Positions 52,745 to 64,000 of a stretch of 64,000 nt of DNA are shown here, piece by piece. Source of the DNA: Phoebastria nigripes (lineage: Eukaryota; Chordata; Aves; Procellariiformes; Diomedeidae). The stretch is taken from NCBI GenBank assembly GCA_035582835.1, contig JAYKAV010001000.1, forward strand, positions 4,400,156-4,464,155, written 5' to 3'. The position numbers and the translations under genes are program-made. Below the pieces are notes generated by a model that was given only the letters and a program-made list of their open reading frames with translations, did not search any database and was not told the DNA's origin. How positions within the stretch are numbered: the stretch's first letter is position 1; each line of letters opens with the position of its first letter.

Positions 52745-54424
52745 CTCTGTCACACTAGTTGCAATCCAAATGGAGAGCTCCACTTTTTTTCAAATATCAG
52801 TGTTACTAAAAGGGTACTGTCATCACTAGCCAACTATATGTGAGTTATGCACAACAGCTATGGTTACAAAATAAACTGCTTGGTATCCTCCTCCTCCTGG
52901 TCCAAACACAGACTAATAAAAAGCCCCAGTGCTGTTAACCTATGAAATAGAAGTTATCTCATTTAGCTGCTTCTTGCTATTCCTTTAACTTCTGCAAATG
53001 TAGACAAGGGAGGATAATTTCTGTACACACAAAGTCTGTCCTCTTGGGACATATATTCAAGTGATTTACATTATGTATTTAAGTACCCTTTTTTAACCAT
53101 TAAATCTCCATACATATAAAATTTCCTGGACCTGCTAGGAAATTATGCATTTCTCAATAGCTCTTTTGATCGTCCTGGGGCTGTGCAAACTAATAGATCT
53201 CTGCAGGAAGCTGGTCCTTTTTATTTGTGATAGGAGTTGGAGGCTGACGTATTGCAATTACTTGCAAATTATATGACTGCTCACAGAGGAAAATTTGGAG
53301 TTCTGTTACCATGTTACATGGTGGGAGTAAACCAATTCTGTCTGACACTAGTATTAGATTGCTTGCAGAAAATTATGCGTAGACATCTGCATATTGGTGA
53401 TTTTTATTAGAGCATTTTTTACTAAAGATAACTCAAATACAGGCTCATGCTAAGTCTTGAAGCAAGGCCAACTATCATTTGTACTGCCTTCTGATCCCAG
53501 CTCTGCCTCTAGGTGCATAACTTCTGTTTGGCACGGGAGAGGATGAAGTCATAATAAAGTTGCCAATTCTGTAACTGGTTGACAAAAGACATCAGCACTA
53601 CGTAATATTGTTAAACGTGGAAGTTATCTTCCACTACTAATTCTACTGCCTTTTATAGACAGAAGAGACCGTCGCCCCTGTCTCATGTTTCTAGCTCCTG
53701 TAAAAACTAGGTAAAATCAAGTAACATATGCATCTCCGATGTAGTTTAATTCCAGAATTGCTTATTTTAAATTTCTAATGCTTGGGGGAGAAAAAAGTGC
53801 ATGTAGTAAACAATATGGTACATTACATTTTGAATATGCATTGCTAGAACAAGGCAATAATTAATGTCTTGAGGTTATTAAAATGTTACAATGCTAAATA
53901 GTTCNTGAAGAAAATATATCACAGGTGTGACACAAACTGGTTGCTAATTGTGTTAGGACAATAAATGCCAACAGTTCTGTGTTTTCTTTAAGTAAGCCAA
54001 GTTATCTGTTATTTCTCTCTTGCATTTCATTAGGTGCTAGTCATAGCTGATGCAGGATGTTAAACAATATAAGAACAACTCTAATGAGTCAGACAAAAAG
54101 TCTGTAGCTCAGTATCCTACCTCTAATAGTGGCTATAAGCAGATACTAAGGAAAGAATGTGAGAATAAAGCATGCATTCAGTGATATTTCCCTCAGATTT
54201 TCTCCCTATCTTGCAACTTCCTGACCAGAGGAATGTTTTGTAATCAGTCATTTTTTTTTCTTCCATTAATTTGTCCAGTCCCTCAGTATGAGGATTCCTC
54301 AGCTTACCCTACTCCTGTATCAAGAATCCAATTCATTTCAACATTATATTTTATCCCCACAGATTTTAATCTTCAAAGATAAAATATGATGCATTAAAAA
54401 TGTTACAAACCATCCATTCTTCTG

Positions 54425-55595
54425 TTTTCATAGATTCACAGAGGTGTACAGCTGGAAGCCACCTCGGAAGGTCCCCAAAGCCCCATCAGTTATGCCTGAG
54501 CTGCTACTGACAAGTGTTTTTCACAATTTCCAGTGCGGACATTCCACATCTCTTTTCAGGTATCCAATCTTGAACTATTCTTAACTATTAAATATTCTAC
54601 AGTAGAAAAACTCGTTTTCCTCCCCCCAAAGTCTCAATTAAATCTCTTTCCTTCTAATTCAAGCCTATTATTTCCTGGCTTATACCCAAGGGTTACAGAG
54701 AATAGCTCACATTTATCTATTTATATTTTTGTTTTGAAATAGTTTTAAAAGTGTTGTTGCGTCTTCTCCATCTTTTCCAATTGTTCCACTTATATTTCAG
54801 TCACATGTAAATTTAAGTATAGTTGTTGCAGTCTTCTGGATACTATTCTAGTTGGGCCACAATTTTCTTTAAATAAAGCACTTCGAGCTACACATCATCT
54901 TCAGGTAATGCCTTACCAGTGATAAAGTAGGATGGGTTTTCACATCTTCCATACAAGCCTCCATCCCAACAGGGCAGCCTTTTTCATCACATTATGGTCC
55001 TGTGGACTCATCTTCAGCTTGTGATCTACTATAACCCCAGATCCTTTTCTGCAGATCTGCTACCTAGCTATGACTTCCTATCACAACACATCCTAGCTTT
55101 GTAGAGCATTATTTGTCAAGATTATTTTTAATTCTAATCCTTTTTTCATCAATGTTTGCAGCTTTACCCAGTTTACCACCATATGCAAGCTTTATAAAGC
55201 TCATTCTCTCTTCTGACATCTAGTTCATTAACAAATATACTGAACAGTGCTGGACCCAGATTCTTGCAGAACTCCTCACAGCACGTCTCTTTGGTCTAAC
55301 AGGGAACTGTTGGTAGTTCATCTGTAAGGACTGTTTTTGAAGCAGTTGTCCTCTACAATGCTTCCACTTATATNAGGTTTCTTAGTAGACATGAGAATGT
55401 CTTGTGAGATGGTGTGAAAATCTTACTTAGAAGTCTGATAGCTACTGCTAATATCCCCCTGTTTCCAAGGCCTGTTATCCTAGTACAGCAACAAATGTGA
55501 TTGCATTGACATGATTTGTTCTTGATAAACCCATGGAGGCTCTTATCACCTTATAGTACTCTAGCTGCTTACAAATAGGATTATAGCTTTATTTT
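54425..55595 (-). mobile_element. Old CR1 LINE, antisense, about 1.2 kb of the 3' part
   Basis: Read on the plus strand, the element begins with CATAGATTCACAGAGG and GGAAGCCACCTCGGAAGG, the reverse complement of a CR1 3' end. It continues in the order expected for antisense CR1 ORF2: a diverged CAATCTTGAACTATTCTTAA stretch, GTCTTCTGGATAC, GATCCTTTTCTGCAG, ATTAACAAATATACTGAACAGTGCTGGACCCAG (split over 55228-55260), then GACATGATTTGTTCTTGATA and AACCCATGGAGGCTCTTATC near 55510-55550. Order and spacing are preserved, but the copy is heavily diverged and has no open frame. Its right edge is uncertain. Compared with the 60.1 kb copy it is clearly older. Confidence 0.75.
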
Positions 55596-58500
55596 GTATT
55601 TTAATATGCACAAAATCTGAATTAAGGCTTTAATAAATTGAAGCATCATTAATTTTGAAAATTTAGTATTAATACAACTGTTCACCTAAGGGACTGAGTT
55701 ACGTTATGTGCCATAGCTGTTGTCCTCTTACAAGTCCTACACAAATTTTCTAAATACAGTGAGCCTTGTTGAAGTCCTCAGTGCCCCCTTTTCCTCCTCC
55801 CATTGCAAACACTGTCAACAAATGATTGCAATACATCCAGTAGGTACGGGAATGAGCCAATTGCACGTGGCTGTGCCACTTCTGCGAACCCAGGATCTGA
55901 TAATATGCACCTTGAAGCTAGTGTATTAGCAGTGGCTGGGGCTAGGACATGGAAGCGTGACCAAACTTTTCTGAAACCACATGTGTCTTGATGACATTTC
56001 CTTGTTCACTAGGAGGAGATTATCAGTTTTGTCTGACTTCTCAGTTGTAGCTGATTGTTTCGCTAAATTGCTAGATATGTGGAAAATAAAAATTCTCCCT
56101 TTAAAACACAAATATCTAAGGCTAAGTAATGTTAAGTATAGCTGCTGGTTAACATTTCTTATTTATTGTCCTTGTTCCTCGCAGCATGGTCTCTCCTAGA
56201 ACCCACCACAGAGACTCTGGTCATCTGCTGGGGATGCTCAGTCAGAGTAAAAGTGTGAAGTTAATGGAATGGTTGCACTACCAGCTCCAAGCGTCCACCC
56301 TAACCACCTACCCAAACCTGGCTTCCTCAGTAGTCAGTGAAAGACTCCTCTTGGGGGGCTTTATGATATTCAAGTCATACTTAGAATCTCAGTGTCTTTC
56401 TGTAGGGGTGGCCTTTAAATTCATCTGGCAGAATCAGGTGCCTCAGCTGAACCACATACACATTCCAACGTCCTGAGCCTGTTGTAATATGGGCAACACA
56501 CCATTTTTTGTACTTGTCCACTTGCTTCAACTGCAGGAACTTTGTGTTGTCTGAATCCATTTGAAAAGGAAAGGGAGAAAGCAATCTAATAGTTTTCTTC
56601 TTTCATGAGGTACAAAGAAAATTATACATTAGAATTAATATTTGCATGCAAATAGGATGTGGATTGTTCACAAAATAGGCTGGACACAATGGTTTTAAAT
56701 TGTCACTGACTGCTACTTGCATAAATTGAGACGGAATCCCTGAAATGAATGACGCTTTTATTGTAAAGCTGGTGTCAGACAGAATTCTGGCTCAGTATAT
56801 CCAGATATCAGCATTATGTCAGACCACATTGTAGTCTCTGGTTAATACTGCTTAATTCTAGGAATCTGTTTGGGTCCTTTATTTTACTGTTTTGTTAGTG
56901 AATAAGCTTATACTACATTCATCTTGAAAATTTTCTGTTGGACTTTTCTGCAGTTACAGTAACCAAAGCTGGGAAGGTTTGCAGGCTCTAGTTAAACACT
57001 GGAGATCTTGGGGTTTGGTGGCAGCTTGGATTAGGATAACTGAATGACAAGGTATTCTGCAACTTAAAGATTTCAGAAATACCAGATTCAGGATGTGCCC
57101 AATGCACCTGTGGCTCTGGCTCAGCTTGTCTGAATCCTGGCAGACTCATCTTACAGGCAGGAATGCAAAACAAATCCAGCAGGCTGTAAAGGTGAGCGTG
57201 CCTGGCTCAGGGAGCACATACAGTATTATCCACTGGAGCACTCTATGTTGTTGTGTCTTGATTCCCAGGACAAGTATGGGAATGCAGAAAGGGTGTCATT
57301 TTATCTTGGGAGTAGACACTTTGCAAGCAGAACGTATATGTATTCTGTTTGTTTTTCTCTAGAAGTACAATGTAATGGTATCATTTGAAAAGTTGAAATC
57401 ACAGCTGAGATCTAAAAGTTTTGAAATGTTGAGGTCAGTATTTCCTTGTAGGCTTTACATGACATCATTTTCTATCCATGTTATGATAAAGCCTTCTAAT
57501 TACACAGATATGTTCTTCCTCTGCTTTTAGTGCATAAAAGCTCTTGTATTTGCCTTTTAAAAAACCCACTTAAATATTTTCTGCAAGAATAAAGGCTGTT
57601 ATAATTGATATTGTTATGGTAGTTTTTAAAATTTCATAATTATGCTAAATAATCTGTCAGGAGCGACATACTACATTTGCAACTAACTGGTGGTTTTTTG
57701 GACAAAAGTAATTCTTGGAAGCTGTTCCCTCTTCATTTGCTGCTGTAGTTGCATTAGGGGTGAATTCCCAGCTTGCAGGAAAAGAAAGGGAGGATGCTCT
57801 GGAATGACACTCCAGAGGCGTGAGGTGTATCCCTGGTTGTGCTGTGGTTCCTGTGTGATGTTGCAGTTCCTCTAGCTGTTTGCAGATGGTCATTACATTT
57901 CTCTCTCCTCTTCCAGACTTTTAACTTAAGATCGTGATTTGCAGGACTGTCAAGTACTTTTAATGGCAGCAGAATCAGTGGGAACTCTATTCTGAATACA
58001 TTAGGTGCTATAGCCTAGGGAACCATACTGAACACCACCAGATTCTAGGTGTATCAAAGCAGGCCCCCAGATTAATGGATACTTTTGGTCTGAGCCTGTG
58101 TAAATAGCATATTTTTAAAAGGTTATGATGAGAGAAAATTTGGATTTTTGTGGTGATTGCTAAATGTATACTGGTCAGCAAAACTGCAAGACTTTAATGA
58201 GCATGAAGTGCTAAAGTCCTTCAGAGACAGGATCACCTGCATTATTAACATCAAAGGTATCTTTCATTTAGTCATCTCTTCGAAACTATTACTGAAACAT
58301 AAGGAAAAGAAATTACTTGAAAGCAGGAAATCTGGAACAGTTAATACAGATCACAGCCAGAGCTTCCCAACACTATAAATAACCAAAAATTGTCTTAGAA
58401 TGTGAATCATTTGAATAATGAACAGTGCTACCAGCTCTGTGGAGGATAGAAGCAATTAACANGTAAAATAAGCATCATCTGTAGGTAGCTGAGAAAATCT

Positions 58501-60124
58501 TATCCATGGAGGACACCCAACCTTCAGTAGCTTTAAACTCTCTCTTTCCATCTATAAATTATTTACTTTTTCCTTTTTCAAGGTTGGAGAAGGGTCATTA
58601 TTGTTCTATCACTTGTCACTTCTACTGATGAGAAATGTATTGCTCGGACGCTGAACGCTCCTTTAACCGGGGAACTGACTACTGTGATCCTCAGATATAC
58701 CTGAACTGCTTAGGAACCCTCTCCATAGAGTTTCTTCCTCATGTAGATTTTGTTGGTGATCAGTGGCAAGAGTGTCCTTGATAACTGTGCTGCTGCGCAA
58801 CACAGCCTTTGAGAACGCTGCCTCATTTGGCTTGCAAGAACATACCTTAATGACTGTACAGAGGCTGTGTGGGAAACTCTCTTCAGTTCTGACAAGTGGA
58901 CCTAGCAAATCAGAAGGATTAAAAAAACCACACGTCATTAGCCATGAAAATGACTTAATATTCTGAATTTTCATTTAGAGCCTCTGCACTAATTATTCCT
59001 TTGACAGCAGGAACCATTAAAAATATTGCCCCTCTTCTAAAGATACAGAAAAGGAAAGACAAAGCTTTTGAAATGTCAAATATTAAAAATTATGTTTTGA
59101 TTTTAGTATCTTTATTCCCCTTATCTGAAGAGTTTTTTTTTATTAAATTAGCGTGAACTCCGTTCAGCAACTTCATAAAGACTGTTTTGTTCTAAAGGAG
59201 AAAAAGTAGCTAGCTGAGAAGAAACAGATACGTGCCTGCTGCTTCGTAGCTGAGAGGCACGCAGATGAAAGGCAGGCAATGCAGCTCCTCTCTCTGGCAT
59301 AGGCTTGTGCTTTACAGCTTCACGGCTGAAAAACGTGACTGATCAACCAGGCAAACCTGTACCAGCATCAAACTTGTCCTTGCTTGTAGCTCCTGCCACC
59401 CTGTCAAGTCAACAGCAGCGAATGATGCTGGCCTGGCTGGCTAAAGCAGGCTGATCATATGGCTGACAGTATGAGGCACAGGGAAAAGTGTGACTTCATA
59501 CTGCTGCTCAAAAAGAAAACCATACAGAGCACAGAGCTGTCTTACACAAATATGAGGAAACCCCACTTGTGAAGAGAGAAGTGGGGCTTCATACATTTTT
59601 GGAAGGGGAAAGGTGCCCTGTTAGCTTTGTGAAATCTCTGAGTTTGTTTTTTGTTTTCACTGGCAAACAGTTTAAGCGAGAAGGATCTGACATTAGGAAT
59701 AGAGCCCTGGTAAGGCCATTAGTGAAGTGGTGGGAGTCAAAGTGGAAATAGATAGACGTAGAAAAGCCCAGCAAGCTATTGTTTCTTAGGAATACAATGA
59801 ATCTTCAGAATTTAATAAAATATAGCGGTATTTTTCTATGTACTTGAACACTTGTAATTCCAGCCCCACAGGGTACGCTAGCCATGGAAAGGGTAACATT
59901 AACCATTTGTATGGTAGTAATGTCTGTAATTAGAGGCAGTACTGAGAGCTCCTTCCAAGAACATCTTAGCCCACAATGTAATTGTGAGCTCATTACTGGC
60001 AACCAGCACATCACTGCATGGAGGTTTACCCTTGTTTGAGTCACGCTTCCCCCTTAGCAAGTTTGAGCCTTCTGGGCTTTCTTGTCCCAGACAAGACAAT
60101 ACAGTAATTGGACATTATTCCTTG
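55596..60124. other. Non-coding, no gene recognised
   Basis: Intergenic sequence between two antisense CR1 copies. A 103-residue minus frame (58663-58974) and its plus-strand counterpart are unrecognised. The 59.2-59.5 kb stretch is less AT-rich, without an identified feature. Confidence 0.6.
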
Positions 60125-60355
60125 CAAATCACAGCGTTGCTGAGGTTGGAAGGGACCTCTTGACATGATCTAGTCCAACCCTCTTGCTCAAGCAGGGTTG
60201 CTCAGGACTGTCCAGTTGGATTTGAGTATCTCCATGGATACTCTACAACCTCTCCAGGCAACTTATTCCCGTGTTTGACAACCTTCACAGTAAAAAAGGT
60301 GTTTGAATGTGTTCAGATGAAATTTCATGGTTTTTTAATTTGCGTCTGTACTTGC
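60125..60355 (-). mobile_element. CR1 LINE 3' end, antisense
   Basis: The plus strand reads AATCACAGCGTTGCTGAGG, then GGTTGGAAGGGACCTCTTG and GATCTAGTCCAACCCTCTTG. Next come CTCCATGGATACTCTACAAC, CTCTCCAGGCAACTTATTCC and a CACAGTAAAAAAGGTGTTTG stretch. This is the reverse complement of the 3' UTR and end of ORF2 of common bird CR1 elements. The copy is only moderately diverged, so it is younger than the one at 54.4 kb. Truncation after about 230 bp is typical of CR1 5' truncation. Confidence 0.9.
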
Positions 60356-61051
60356 AGTACCAAACTGTGAGTAGTTTTGGAGATTTGAGGCTGTTAACTC
60401 TTTACCTTATTTCTCAAATTCTGGTAAATCCCGATTCTTTTCTAAGGCACGCTTGGCCCATTATGAATGGTTTTTTTGCCACTTTAAAAGTACAAAGCCT
60501 TTAACTGAAGAGAGGATGGAGACTATCACATCTGCATTGCCTAAGAATCAATACTTCAGCTTCTTCAACTGTTATGTCATCAGTCTGGTGAAAAAAGGCA
60601 TTGCTGGCATCTCATGTTTACAGTAAAAGCTGCTGTTTTGTTTTCAAATGCGTTCAATGTCATGGTGCTGCATTAGTTACAGATTGGTAAGATCTGGTCG
60701 AGTCAATTTGATGTAATTTAAGTTAACAGCTTATTCTGTGCAGGTAATTTTATGTGTGACCTTTTAAGCCCAGCTGTGACGTAACTACTCTAGCTTTCAC
60801 TGTGTTCACTTGTCAACTCAGAAACTGCCCTGGCCATTCCTTGCTTTACAGGGGACAAATTTACTGGTACCGTAGTTATTTAGTGATTATGTAAACAAAG
60901 GTTAGGACTAAATAATGTAACCTGTGGGCTAAAATACATTTTTAGGATGAGGTAAGAGTAGCTACTTGAAGATTAGATGAGCAATGCTCTAATGCTACGT
61001 CAGGAGTTACTAAACTTCTCTTCTTGAAATACGAAATTTGAGGAAAGATCA

Positions 61052-61089
61052 ACCCTGTAATACAAGGCACACCCTGTAATACAAGGCAC
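61052..61089. repeat. Perfect 19-bp tandem duplication
   Basis: ACCCTGTAATACAAGGCAC occurs twice back to back without mismatch, suggesting a recent local duplication that may be polymorphic. Confidence 0.95.
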
Positions 61090-61570
61090 ATACATGAGTA
61101 CCAGTTATTTAGATCCAAGTTTGGGAACATTTCTTTCAGTACCGGTTTAGCATGATTCAGTATACCAAAAAAAGTTCTTGAGAATGTTTTTGTGGACATA
61201 GTGATAAGGCGTAAAGCTCAAATTTATGCAATGGTGTAATAATAATAATGCATACCTAAGAACTTCTGTAGTAGTCATCTATGGTCTTTTTTTCACTGAA
61301 TTGTCTGAGAACAGGTGAGCTATATGCATCAATATTCTGATTAATCCTATTTAAAACTTCAGCTTTAACCCAGCTATCATCACAGCTTTACATGAGGTAT
61401 ATGTGAGGCTAAACATTCCAGACCCAGGGAATTCTGAGGATTGCATTTTCTGTTTCGCAGCTGGAGGAGCACATTAATGCAGTGCAAGACAGAAGCATTC
61501 ACAGAACTGCAGTACAGAACAGGAAGCAAACAGGAAGGATGAGGTAGTTTGGTGGTGGTTTGGTGTGGTG

Positions 61571-61584
61571 TTTTTTTTTTTTTT
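61571..61584. repeat. Poly-T tract (14)
   Basis: Fourteen T residues, preceded by a GGTGGTTTGGTGTGGTG stretch. Confidence 0.9.
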
Positions 61585-62331
61585 GTTCTGGAAACAGCAA
61601 ACCTTGTTTCTCCCCATGTACTGTAGGCAATTAATTGCTAGCTTTGTTTTGTACTGGCAGGACCAATTAGAAGTTAAAAGATCTATTTCAGGCTGCATTT
61701 GTTTCTCCATGCCTTCAGAGCCAGCATCAAGAAGGAAAGGTTTCAAAGTTTTGGCCTTTATTGAGCTTAGCCTATAGGCAATATGAAAAGGTAATTTTCA
61801 CACACATCATTGAGTCTTAAAACGTCTCTGATGGCAACACAACCTTTTGCTACATCTAACATTAGAGATTAGTCCAGACTGAATAGTTCTTATGATTTAC
61901 TTTTCACCTTCTGTAGAACTTGGATTTCCCTGTTTACTTCCTTCTCAACTTACTTCCTTTGGAAAAGTGTCACAAACTTTCCAGTGTCCTAAGCACCTGA
62001 TCTGATGTTTAGATATGCATGAGATCAAGCCTTATCTGCAAGTAAAAAAATAATTGACACACTTATTTTTGTCCAGATCATCATAAAATTACATTGCTAC
62101 CATTCTAGGTAAACAATTATAAGCTGCCTCTGAACAATGTAAAAGAGTTTTCTTTCTACGTAGGTTTTTATTTACTTTTTCCTTCACTTCCTTTGAAAAC
62201 AAACAAAAAAAATACACTGGAAGGAAAAGGATTACATCTCATAGAATTTTATATTGAAACTTACTCCAAACACTGTTCAGAGGTTCATAGCAAGATCGCT
62301 TTTAGATCTTTTTTCTTCCCATAATGCAGTA

Positions 62332-62353
62332 AAAACAAACAAACAAACAAAAA
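62332..62353. repeat. (AAAC)n microsatellite
   Basis: Five to six AAAC units lie about 180 bp beyond the inferred UQCRFS1 polyadenylation site. Confidence 0.9.
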
Positions 62354-62514
62354 TGAAAAGGAAACAATGGCTCTGTTGTTCAGTGTCTATCTTGAATCAG
62401 CAGCCCTTCAGGAGTGCTCCATAAACATATTCCGGGTCTGCTGTAGTATCTCTTTGACTAGACATGCTACAAGTCAGTACACAAATAAATACACGTTATT
62501 GTAAGTCAGGAACA

Positions 62515-62697
62515 AGTGCTCACTCCAAGTTTTTATTTAAATTGAACACGGGGAAGTATTTGAACATACTTCTGGTTGAGAATCTAGACAGCTAATATGT
62601 TTTCAGGATCATCTGGTTTTACAGTGTTCCAGAATCTCAGTTAACCCTTTTGAGTGTACATTCACAGGAACATGAAAGTCAGCAAGCACCTCGTTAT
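62515..62697 (-). other. UQCRFS1: UQCRFS1 3' UTR (inferred)
   Basis: Downstream of the TGA stop on the minus strand there is about 160 bp of sequence before the first canonical AATAAA. Cleavage 10-30 bases beyond that signal would give a 3' UTR of roughly 180 bases. The end position is inferred, and longer isoforms using later signals cannot be excluded. Confidence 0.6.
62532..62537 (-). terminator. UQCRFS1: Polyadenylation signal AATAAA for UQCRFS1
   Basis: The plus strand reads TTTATT here, i.e. AATAAA on the coding strand. It is the first canonical hexamer after the stop codon; no AATAAA or ATTAAA occurs between stop and this site. Sequence beyond it on the minus strand includes CTTGTTCCTG, a modest U-rich downstream element. 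Confidence 0.6.
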
Positions 62698-63308
62698 TCA
62701 GCCAACAACCACTACATCATCACCAAGAAACTGGTAAGTCGGAACCTCAAGGTTATAGGGAGCGGGACCTTTCCTGATTCTGCCAGAGGCATCGTAATGG
62801 GACCCGTGGCAAGGGCAGTAATAACCGCCAAAATCTCCAGAGTTAGCAATGGGTACACAACCAAGATGAGTGCAGACACCTACTAATATGACCCATTCTG
62901 GTTTCTTTACTCTGTCTAAGTCATGCTGTGGATCCCTCAGTTTAGACAAATCAACTGCAGCTTCCTGATTAATCTCTGCCTGGGTTCTGTGACGCACAAA
63001 AAGGGGCTTCCCTCTCCACTTGAAAGCCATGTTCTTGCCTTCTGGAATGTCAGATAACTTGATCTCAATCTTTGACAACGCTAGCACATCAGCAGAGGCA
63101 CTCAGGCTGGAAATAAACTGGGTGACAACATTCTTAGCAGCATATGCAGTTGCTACNCATGTCGTTGCAGTCACCAGGTAGGAAAACCCTTTTCTAGCTT
63201 CACTGCTGCCTTGAGAAGATGTGGTGGCATCTAGCACATCTTGACGACGATAGGCAGAGAAGTCAGGTACCACAACATCATTATGGACGAAACGAACACT
63301 GGCAGGTG
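62698..63308 (-). CDS. UQCRFS1: Rieske iron-sulfur subunit of mitochondrial complex III, final coding exon
   Basis: This exon encodes the C-terminal 202 residues plus a split codon of the cytochrome bc1 Rieske protein, which passes electrons from ubiquinol to cytochrome c1 at the inner mitochondrial membrane. Counting from the first whole codon (Pro at 63306), residues about 39-60 form the conserved KGFSYLV...AYAAKN membrane-anchor and hinge region. The Rieske domain follows with CTHLGC at 135-140 and CPCHGSHYD from 154. By family knowledge the cluster ligands are C135, H137, C154 and H157, and C140-C156 form the stabilising disulfide; all six are present. The protein ends VVVG-TGA at 62698. 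The in-frame ATG at 63337-63339 lies in the intron and is not the start; the exon begins after a TTGCAG acceptor. Exon 1, with the start codon and presequence, is outside the window. One N at 63157 leaves a TGN codon in the anchor segment. The frame is otherwise intact, and the intron argues against a processed pseudogene. Confidence 0.96.
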
Positions 63309-64000
63309 CTGCAAGAAAAAGAATATGAAATGACAACACTTTCAGGTAAAAAATATGATGTATTTTAAGTTATACTTTTTTAATTGCATTTTTGGCATAA
63401 TGGGTAAAAGTTATTCCAAAGCCTGGGTAGGATTCCGCTAACTATACATTTCAATTTTAAGTTGTAGGAAAACGGTTTCCAGAAGGTATTTTCGGTAGGT
63501 GAACAGGTGATTTGTGAAACTGTTTTACCTATTCTTTGAAAATTACATGAAGCCTGATAAGGGTGCAGAAAATCTGCGAGAAGTTCTGGGTTTAAAGTGA
63601 TGAACTGTTTTTTCAGAAGATTTCAAGGAAAAACTCCTGCAGGATACCATGACTAGCTAAGAAAAGACAGACCTGTTTTCCATTCAAATGTGTCCCTGAA
63701 AAAAATTGCTATGAAGAAATTTGAGTTAGTAAAGTTTGCACATCTGTAGCTTAACACTTCTGTGCTTTCCTTTGACTTAAGTAACTTCTATGCCTTTAAT
63801 AATCTTAACTGTGTGGTTAAGCATGTTTAAGATTAAAAATGCAGTATCAGGCATCCCCCTTTATATTCAACTGTTGTCAAAGCTAACTGCCCCAGTAAAC
63901 AATTTTTAAACCTACAGTCCCGTATTTGCCAGGCTCACTTCATAGAAGGATTTGGGGATAAATCTAATAACTATCCAATTCCCAAGCTTTTCAAGTGGGA
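63309..64000 (-). other. UQCRFS1: UQCRFS1 intron 1 (3' part)
   Basis: On the minus strand the exon is preceded by a pyrimidine-rich tract ending TTCTTTTTCTTGCAG, with AG at 63310-63309, which is a strong splice acceptor. The split codon shows that the intron interrupts a codon after its first base. The remaining sequence to the window edge is AT-rich, without a GC-rich first exon, CpG island or mitochondrial presequence-like frame, so exon 1 and the promoter lie further right. No repeat was recognised here. Confidence 0.88.

Larger units (their letters stand above)
35236..54424. other. Non-coding gene desert
   Basis: Nineteen kilobases without a recognisable gene, and with almost no mobile elements that I can identify. 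It holds the AT-rich candidate regulatory blocks and the hairpins listed separately. Open frames do not exceed about 102 residues and are unrecognised. Confidence 0.6.
60356..62514. other. Non-coding sequence 3' of UQCRFS1
   Basis: AT-rich sequence between the CR1 3' end and the UQCRFS1 polyadenylation site. It contains the 19-bp tandem duplication, a poly-T tract and an AAAC microsatellite. No gene was recognised. Confidence 0.65.

Noticed and set aside
58663..58974. 103-residue minus-strand frame with a long plus-strand counterpart
   Set aside because: No recognisable protein. Opposed frames over the same span suggest a low-stop composition, not coding.
62650..62886. 78-residue plus-strand frame
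   Set aside because: It is the antisense of the UQCRFS1 exon.
63309..63339. In-frame ATG extension upstream of the UQCRFS1 exon as a start
   Set aside because: It lies upstream of a strong TTGCAG acceptor in a polypyrimidine tract, and the family has an exon junction just before the PASV stretch.

Overview
This window looks like nuclear DNA from a bird: about 62 kb of AT-rich, gene-empty intergenic sequence with the last exon of one recognisable protein-coding gene at its right end. The avian assignment rests on CR1 LINE pieces of several ages, a 1.06 kb ERVL-type solo LTR of the kind found in bird genomes, low overall repeat density, and a Rieske protein exon of vertebrate type. There are 31 isolated single-base Ns and no N runs. 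No prokaryotic or phage genes, CRISPR arrays, rRNA or tRNA genes were seen.

Layout: 1-20 kb is non-coding with a CR1 3' end at 3.1-3.25 kb, two possible ancient palindromic (MITE-like) relics (7.6 and 15.85 kb) and a weak MIR-like piece (16.6 kb). At 20154-21214 lies the solo LTR, flanked by near-matching 5-bp target-site copies and containing an internal degenerate tandem array. At 21.58-22.42 kb is a decayed CR1 ORF2 endonuclease piece. From 22.4 to 54.4 kb the sequence is non-coding, with one old CR1 reverse-transcriptase fragment (34.9-35.2 kb), several AT-rich, homeodomain/POU/GATA-motif-rich blocks that I flag as candidate conserved enhancers, and some striking perfect hairpins. An old antisense CR1 (54.4-55.6 kb) and a younger antisense CR1 3' end (60.1-60.36 kb) follow.

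The only real gene is UQCRFS1 on the minus strand. Exon 2 (62698-63308) encodes the membrane anchor and the complete Rieske 2Fe-2S domain of mitochondrial complex III. A good splice acceptor precedes it, and an AATAAA lies 160 bp past the stop. Exon 1 is beyond the right edge, so 63309-64000 is intron. All the rest of the window is 3' of this gene.

Nearly all short open frames are chance frames; the two longest outside UQCRFS1 (217 and 187 aa) are made by the tandem array inside the LTR. I found no evidence for a novel multi-gene system. The observations worth checking are candidate regulatory blocks, hairpin clusters and repeat relics.
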